Part shown: piece after piece, positions 60,852-64,000 of the stretch
Position numbering within the stretch: the stretch's first letter is position 1
Layout: each line of letters starts with the position of its first letter
From: an uncultured Clostridia bacterium
GTDB lineage: Bacteria; Bacillota; Clostridia; Christensenellales; CAG-314
Length of the DNA: 64,000 nt
Assembly: GCA_947570215.1 (NCBI GenBank)
Contig: CANOTO010000005.1
Location: 1 to 64,000 of the forward strand
Reading direction: 5' to 3'
Translations under genes and position numbers: made by a program
The notes under the pieces: generated by a model
Seen by the model: only the letters and a program-made list of their open reading frames with translations
The model's database searches: none
What the model was told of the DNA's origin: nothing

Positions 60852-61748
60852 ATGACAAATTTACTTGCCGACGGTATCGGCAGAAATATCGACTGGGCTA
60901 CGTTCGGAATCGTAGTGGGCATAATGTCCGGCGTGGCTTTGGTATTGGCTCTGTGTATCATACTTATTTCTCGCTTCTGTCAAGTCAAGGAAGATCCCCG
61001 TATCAAGGAAGTGGAGCAGCGTCTTGCGGGCGCAAACTGCGGCGCTTGCGGACACCCCGGCTGCGCGGGCTTTGCCAAGGCTCTCGTGGAAGGCAAGGCT
61101 ACGCTCGACTCCTGCGGGCAAACTAACAAGGAAGCGCAAATAGAAATTTCCAATATTCTCGGCGTCGCCTTCGACGGCGCGACGGAGCCTACGGTTGCGG
61201 TGGTGGCTTGCTGCGGCGGCAACCAATGCGACGACAAGTACGCCTATCAAGGCTACGGCAACTGCGTAAATCAAAATATGCTTGCTGGCGGAAGAAAAGC
61301 TTGCGAAGTCGGCTGTATGGGCAGCGGAAGCTGCGTGGACGCATGTCCGTATATGGCTATTGAATGCTTCGACGGCTACGCGCATATCGACCCCGATATT
61401 TGCCGTTCCTGCGGACTGTGTATCCAAACCTGTCCCAAACGCCTTATCAAGCGCGTGCCCAAGTCGGCTAAGGTATACGTTGCCTGTTCTACGGAATGCC
61501 GCGGTAAGGACGTTATGACCAAGTGCAAGGCGGGATGTATCGCATGCGGCAAGTGCGAGCGTACCTGCCCCAACGGCGCTATTCACCTTGTAAACAACGT
61601 GCCTATTATCGATTACAGCAAATGTATAAATTGCGGCAAATGCTTGGAAGCCTGTCCGAGACATTGTATCAAGTACGTTAATCCCGCCGACGAGCCGGGC
61701 AAAAACGTTACCAAGGTCGAATCGGAAACGCCTGACAAAGCGGAATAA
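60852..61748 (+). CDS. rnfB: Rnf complex subunit RnfB (ferredoxin-accepting, iron-sulfur)
   Basis: RnfB takes electrons from ferredoxin. The 298 residues contain an N-terminal membrane helix, a 4Fe-4S domain with ANCGACGHPGCAGFA, and several ferredoxin-type clusters (CVDACPYMAIEC, CRSCGLCIQTCP, CIACGKCERTCP, CINCGKCLEACP). It is last in the operon, followed by a strong terminator. The G-rich ribosome site GGGGG is shared with other genes here. Confidence 0.95.
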   Translation: MTNLLADGIGRNIDWATFGIVVGIMSGVALVLALCIILISRFCQVKEDPRIKEVEQRLAGANCGACGHPGCAGFAKALVEGKATLDSCGQTNKEAQIEISNILGVAFDGATEPTVAVVACCGGNQCDDKYAYQGYGNCVNQNMLAGGRKACEVGCMGSGSCVDACPYMAIECFDGYAHIDPDICRSCGLCIQTCPKRLIKRVPKSAKVYVACSTECRGKDVMTKCKAGCIACGKCERTCPNGAIHLVNNVPIIDYSKCINCGKCLEACPRHCIKYVNPADEPGKNVTKVESETPDKAE

Positions 61749-61760
61749 TATTATCATGTT

Positions 61761-61790
61761 AAAGGATTGCAAAATATTTGCAATCCTTTT
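61761..61790 (+). terminator. Intrinsic terminator of the rnf operon
   Basis: AAAGGATTGCAAA (61761-61773) pairs with TTTGCAATCCTTT (61777-61789), followed by a T-rich stretch. Confidence 0.92.
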
Positions 61791-61810
61791 TGTTTTTTCC
61801 GCAAAAGTAA

Positions 61811-62039
61811 TACCTTGCGGTTAGGCGTATATCTTCTTTGTATGACAAGTACGGCAACAAAAAGAAAAATCTTATCCAAATAGAAAAGTATCCCGATATA
61901 CCCAAAGGCAAGCGGTGTTGAAGTCAAGACTTTTCGTAAGACAAAAAATGGTAAACCTATACAGGAAAAACATTTAGGCAAAACGAAAACTCGCTTGAAT
62001 AAATGGGATATGCGAAAGATTAGTCGCAGAAATAAATGA
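61811..62039 (+). pseudogene. Possible frameshifted gene remnant
   Basis: An open stretch in one frame (61811-61918, translating to YLAVRRISSLYDKYGNKKK and onwards) stops at a TGA. Reading continues in another frame (from about 61917, VEVKTFRKTKNGKPIQEKHL) to a TGA at 62037-62039. The combined Lys-rich peptide looks like one protein broken by a single-base shift, with no start codon left. It is AT-rich. No family is recognised; a mobile-element or phage origin is possible. Confidence 0.4.
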
Positions 62040-62041
62040 AC

Positions 62042-62117
62042 AAAAAAGAGAGCAATTAAAAAATTGCTCTCGCGTGGCGGAGTTAAATCTCCGACAGAAA
62101 ATGCTGTCCCACACGCG
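62042..62117 (-). ncRNA. Small structured RNA with own promoter and terminator
   Basis: On the minus strand a transcript of about 75 bases is predicted. It begins with a three-way junction: CGCGTG/CACGCG closes it (62117-62112 with 62076-62071), and ACAG/CTGT (62107-62094) and CGGAG/CTCCG (62093-62078) are its arms. A terminator follows directly, GAGAGCAATT/AATTGCTCTC (62071-62048) and six T (62047-62042). No known RNA family is recognised and there is no open frame. Confidence 0.65.
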
Positions 62118-62121
62118 TTTT

Positions 62122-62150
62122 ATTATACGCAATAGGTTTAAGATTATCAA
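62122..62150 (-). promoter_or_regulatory. Promoter of the small RNA
   Basis: On the minus strand: TTGATA (62150-62145), 17-base spacer, TATAAT (62127-62122). Transcription should start at about 62116. Confidence 0.78.
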
Positions 62151-62192
62151 TTACATAATCAAAAAAAAATAAAGGTAAGGTAAAGATTGGTG

Positions 62193-62221
62193 TTGGCATT
62201 TGGTATAATATGTGATAAAAT
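62193..62221 (+). promoter_or_regulatory. Promoter of the YfbR-like gene
   Basis: TTGGCA (62193-62198), 17-base spacer, TAAAAT (62216-62221). An overlapping extended -10, TGGTATAAT (62201-62209), is an alternative. Confidence 0.6.
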
Positions 62222-62259
62222 ATACTAAAATGTAAATGCCGTAGGGAGAACAAAAGATT

Positions 62260-62835
62260 ATGTACAAGTTTTTCGCGTATCTAAACCGTATGAAATATAT
62301 AAACCGCTGGGGACTTATGCACTCGGCAATGAACGAGAACATTATGGAACACAGTCAGCAAGTCGCCGTAATAGCGCACGCGTTGGCGACGGTGTCTAAC
62401 GTTTATTTCGGCGGACAGTTGGATGCGAACAGCATAGCAGTCAAAGCGCTCTTTCACGAAACCAGCGAAGTTTTAACGGGCGATTTGCCTACCCCTATCA
62501 AGTATTTTAATCCGGAAATACGCGACGCGTACAAAAAATTGGAAAGTTATTCCAACGAGCGGCTTTTGGAGCATCTTCCAAGCGAGCTTTCAGCCGAATA
62601 CGCTAAGATAATTAACGAAACGGACGACGAAGAACGCAGATTCGTAAAATACGCGGACAAAATATGCGCATATATAAAGTGCTTGGACGAATTAAAAATG
62701 AGTAATTCCGAGTTTTACAAGGCAGAAAAGACGATATACGACGAAATTCGCGGCTACAAGCGCCCCGAAGTCGACTACTTTATGGATAACTTTATTCAAG
62801 CGTACCGTCTGACGTTGGACGAATTGGAAAAATGA
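62260..62835 (+). CDS. YfbR-like HD hydrolase (5'-deoxynucleotidase type) with altered HD motif
   Basis: E. coli YfbR dephosphorylates dNMPs. The 191 residues align along the whole length: LNRMKYINRWGLM, ENIMEHSQQVAVIAHAL, VLTGDLPTPIKYFN, YADKICAYIKCLDEL. In the metal site the usual His-Asp pair is His66-Glu67 (ALFHETSEVLTGD). His31 and the later Asp are kept. Activity may be altered. The ribosome site is GGGAG. It overlaps the next gene by four bases. Confidence 0.85.
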   Translation: MYKFFAYLNRMKYINRWGLMHSAMNENIMEHSQQVAVIAHALATVSNVYFGGQLDANSIAVKALFHETSEVLTGDLPTPIKYFNPEIRDAYKKLESYSNERLLEHLPSELSAEYAKIINETDDEERRFVKYADKICAYIKCLDELKMSNSEFYKAEKTIYDEIRGYKRPEVDYFMDNFIQAYRLTLDELEK

Positions 62836-63515
62836 TTGTTTTCGACAAAGTTTCACTCAAGTATCATTACGACGAATCCGCCGTTATCAAGGACGCGTCT
62901 TTCTCGCTTGTCGATGGGGTCAACACCGTGCTGTGTGACGTTCAAAGCGGCAAATCGTCCCTGTGCAAGCTACTTATCAAGGAAGTTTCGCCAACGTCGG
63001 GCAAAATTCTGCTCGACGGCGAAGATATTAGCGGTATCGCAAACGAGCGTTTGGGCATACTTTATTTACCGAATAAACCCGCATTTTTCGAAACGCGCAG
63101 CGTTCTGTTTAATATCGCTTACCCGCTTGCCGTTCGTAAGGTTGCAAAGGACGAGCGGTTGCAAAAAGCTCGCGAAATCGCCGAACGGCTGCAAATTCCC
63201 GACGTAAACGTCAAGGCTTCGGGGCTTAACGTAGAAATGCGCAAAAGAGCGGCGTTGGCTCGTGGGCTTGCCGTAAGCCGCAGGGTCGTGCTGTTCGACG
63301 ACTTTTTCGAAGACGCGGAGTATATAGACGAAGTTTTGAATCTGTTCGACGCGGATATCAAGGCGGTATTTACGTCCGACGCGTCGTTATGTCGCGGAAG
63401 CGTAACGGTGATGGACGGCGGCTATACGGCATTTTGCGGCAGCGCGGAAGGCGCGAAGAAAACGGTTGAAGAACTGGTGTGGATTTATGACGGTTTAAGG
63501 AGATATAATGGCTAA
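62832..63515 (+). CDS. ABC transporter-type ATPase with degenerate motifs
   Basis: The 227-residue protein follows the ABC ATPase fold from VFDKVSLKYHYDES to the end. The key motifs are eroded: Walker A reads CDVQSGKSS (35-43) without the first glycines, the Q-loop region reads YLPNKP, the signature reads LNVEM (132-136), and Walker B ends FDD instead of DE (156-157). ATP hydrolysis is doubtful. No permease follows; the next gene is an S41 peptidase, a neighbour often found with ftsEX, so a diverged FtsE-like role is a possibility. Confidence 0.7.
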   Translation: MIVFDKVSLKYHYDESAVIKDASFSLVDGVNTVLCDVQSGKSSLCKLLIKEVSPTSGKILLDGEDISGIANERLGILYLPNKPAFFETRSVLFNIAYPLAVRKVAKDERLQKAREIAERLQIPDVNVKASGLNVEMRKRAALARGLAVSRRVVLFDDFFEDAEYIDEVLNLFDADIKAVFTSDASLCRGSVTVMDGGYTAFCGSAEGAKKTVEELVWIYDGLRRYNG

Positions 63516-64000
63516 CAAGGATTTTTTTGACGAAGAATTTGAAAAAATAGAAAAAGCGTCAAGCGCCGATGCTTCGAGAGTGGAAGAACGGCGCGACGGC
63601 GGTACGGACGGAACTCCGCCCCGTAAAAGCGCCGACTTCGACTCGTGGTCGAGTTATCAGGCTCCGCAATCTACTGCGCAGAAAAGCAAAAAACCGCTTT
63701 ATATAGTACTAATTTGCTTGGCGTTGGCGCTGTGCATTGCGCTCGGCTGGGTTTTGTGCGCCGTTTTCGGCGGGATAGGTCGCTCCAAGCAGGAGCAGCT
63801 TCTTTCCGACGTTATGAGTATATTAAAGAGCGACTACTACAAGGAAGTTTCGCAGGAAGAATTGTGGAAAGCGGTAGAACAGGCAGGTACGGCTCTTTTG
63901 CAGACGGCGGGCGATCAATTCAGCCGTCTTATGTCTCCGCAAACGTATTATAACTTCGAGCATCCCACAAGCGTGCTGGTAAGCGGCAACGGCAATGTGT
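63508..64000 (+). CDS. S41 family (C-terminal processing) peptidase, partial
   Basis: The gene runs off the end of the window. The first 164 residues show an acidic cytoplasmic N-terminus (MANKDFFDEEFEKIEKASSA), a transmembrane helix (about residues 65-88), and the start of an S41 domain with GDQFSRLMSPQTYYNFE, which matches the 'GDPYTRYFTPEEY' element of CtpA-type proteases. The PDZ domain and catalytic Ser/Lys lie outside. AAGGAG (63497-63502) sets the start, which overlaps the ABC gene by eight bases. Confidence 0.78.
   Translation, partial: MANKDFFDEEFEKIEKASSADASRVEERRDGGTDGTPPRKSADFDSWSSYQAPQSTAQKSKKPLYIVLICLALALCIALGWVLCAVFGGIGRSKQEQLLSDVMSILKSDYYKEVSQEELWKAVEQAGTALLQTAGDQFSRLMSPQTYYNFEHPTSVLVSGNGNV

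Noticed and set aside
61754..61981. Minus-strand 75-codon hydrophobic frame after rnfB
   Set aside because: It crosses the rnf terminator and reads antisense through the gene remnant; no ribosome site and no homologous pattern.

Overview
The window looks like a chromosomal contig from an anaerobic Clostridia-type Firmicute. The evidence is an hrcA-grpE-dnaK-dnaJ operon under a CIRCE element, a DnaK without the insertion found in Gram-negative homologues, GGAGG-type ribosome binding sites with consensus SigA promoters, secG-rnr-smpB linkage, a CwlD-type amidase and a complete rnfCDGEAB operon. Genes are dense, mostly on the + strand, use the standard code and are of middling G+C. A few clearly AT-richer patches stand out. 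No rRNA, tRNA, CRISPR array or intact insertion sequence was seen.

Layout. 1-5 kb: heat-shock chaperone operon. 5.4-7.2 kb: an AT-rich secreted papain-like peptidase with a membrane partner, lying between dnaJ and prmA. 7.4-11.9 kb: PadR regulator, prmA, mtaB, HIT protein, rpsU, a conserved hypothetical and recX. 12-16.3 kb: small membrane proteins, a ferritin-like protein (minus strand), a DnaA-box cluster, CwlD and a ProX-like deacylase. 16.5-19.5 kb, minus strand: an AT-rich alpha/beta hydrolase with a DUF3592-like protein, and an EamA transporter behind a riboswitch-like leader. 19.8-28.3 kb: YhhN protein and a glycogen/maltodextrin operon (malQ, glgB, glgP, GH13). 28.5-36 kb: paired YitT proteins, a Gly/Cys-rich small protein, MATE pump, deoxyinosine glycosylase, HD hydrolase, pepT and a phosphatase. 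36-38.4 kb: divergent fba and gap. 38.5-43.7 kb: second MATE pump, CvpA-like protein behind a structured leader, nucleoside phosphorylase and S51 peptidase. 43.8-54.9 kb: GH95-related protein, purC, nrdR, CYTH protein, HAD phosphatase, ClC, then secG-rnr-(unknown)-smpB-kinase. 55.7-61.7 kb: Rnf complex. 62-64 kb: a probable small RNA, YfbR-like HD hydrolase, degenerate ABC ATPase and the start of an S41 peptidase.

The metabolic genes fit together. Glycogen or maltodextrin is phosphorolysed, enters glycolysis (fba, gap), and Rnf couples reduced ferredoxin to NAD+ reduction and ion pumping. Housekeeping genes cover protein folding, translation and mRNA decay.

The most unusual material is non-coding. 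There is a small minus-strand RNA gene near 62.1 kb with its own promoter, three-way junction and terminator. There is a structured leader before the CvpA-like gene near 40.1 kb, and an aptamer-plus-terminator leader before the EamA gene near 19.5 kb. At least three genes have their start codon where transcription should begin (leaderless). Among proteins, the GH95-related protein that lacks the canonical catalytic residues, the RnfG with two FMN-binding domains and the ABC-type ATPase with eroded motifs deserve attention. All positions and pairings were worked out by eye; nothing was searched or folded computationally.
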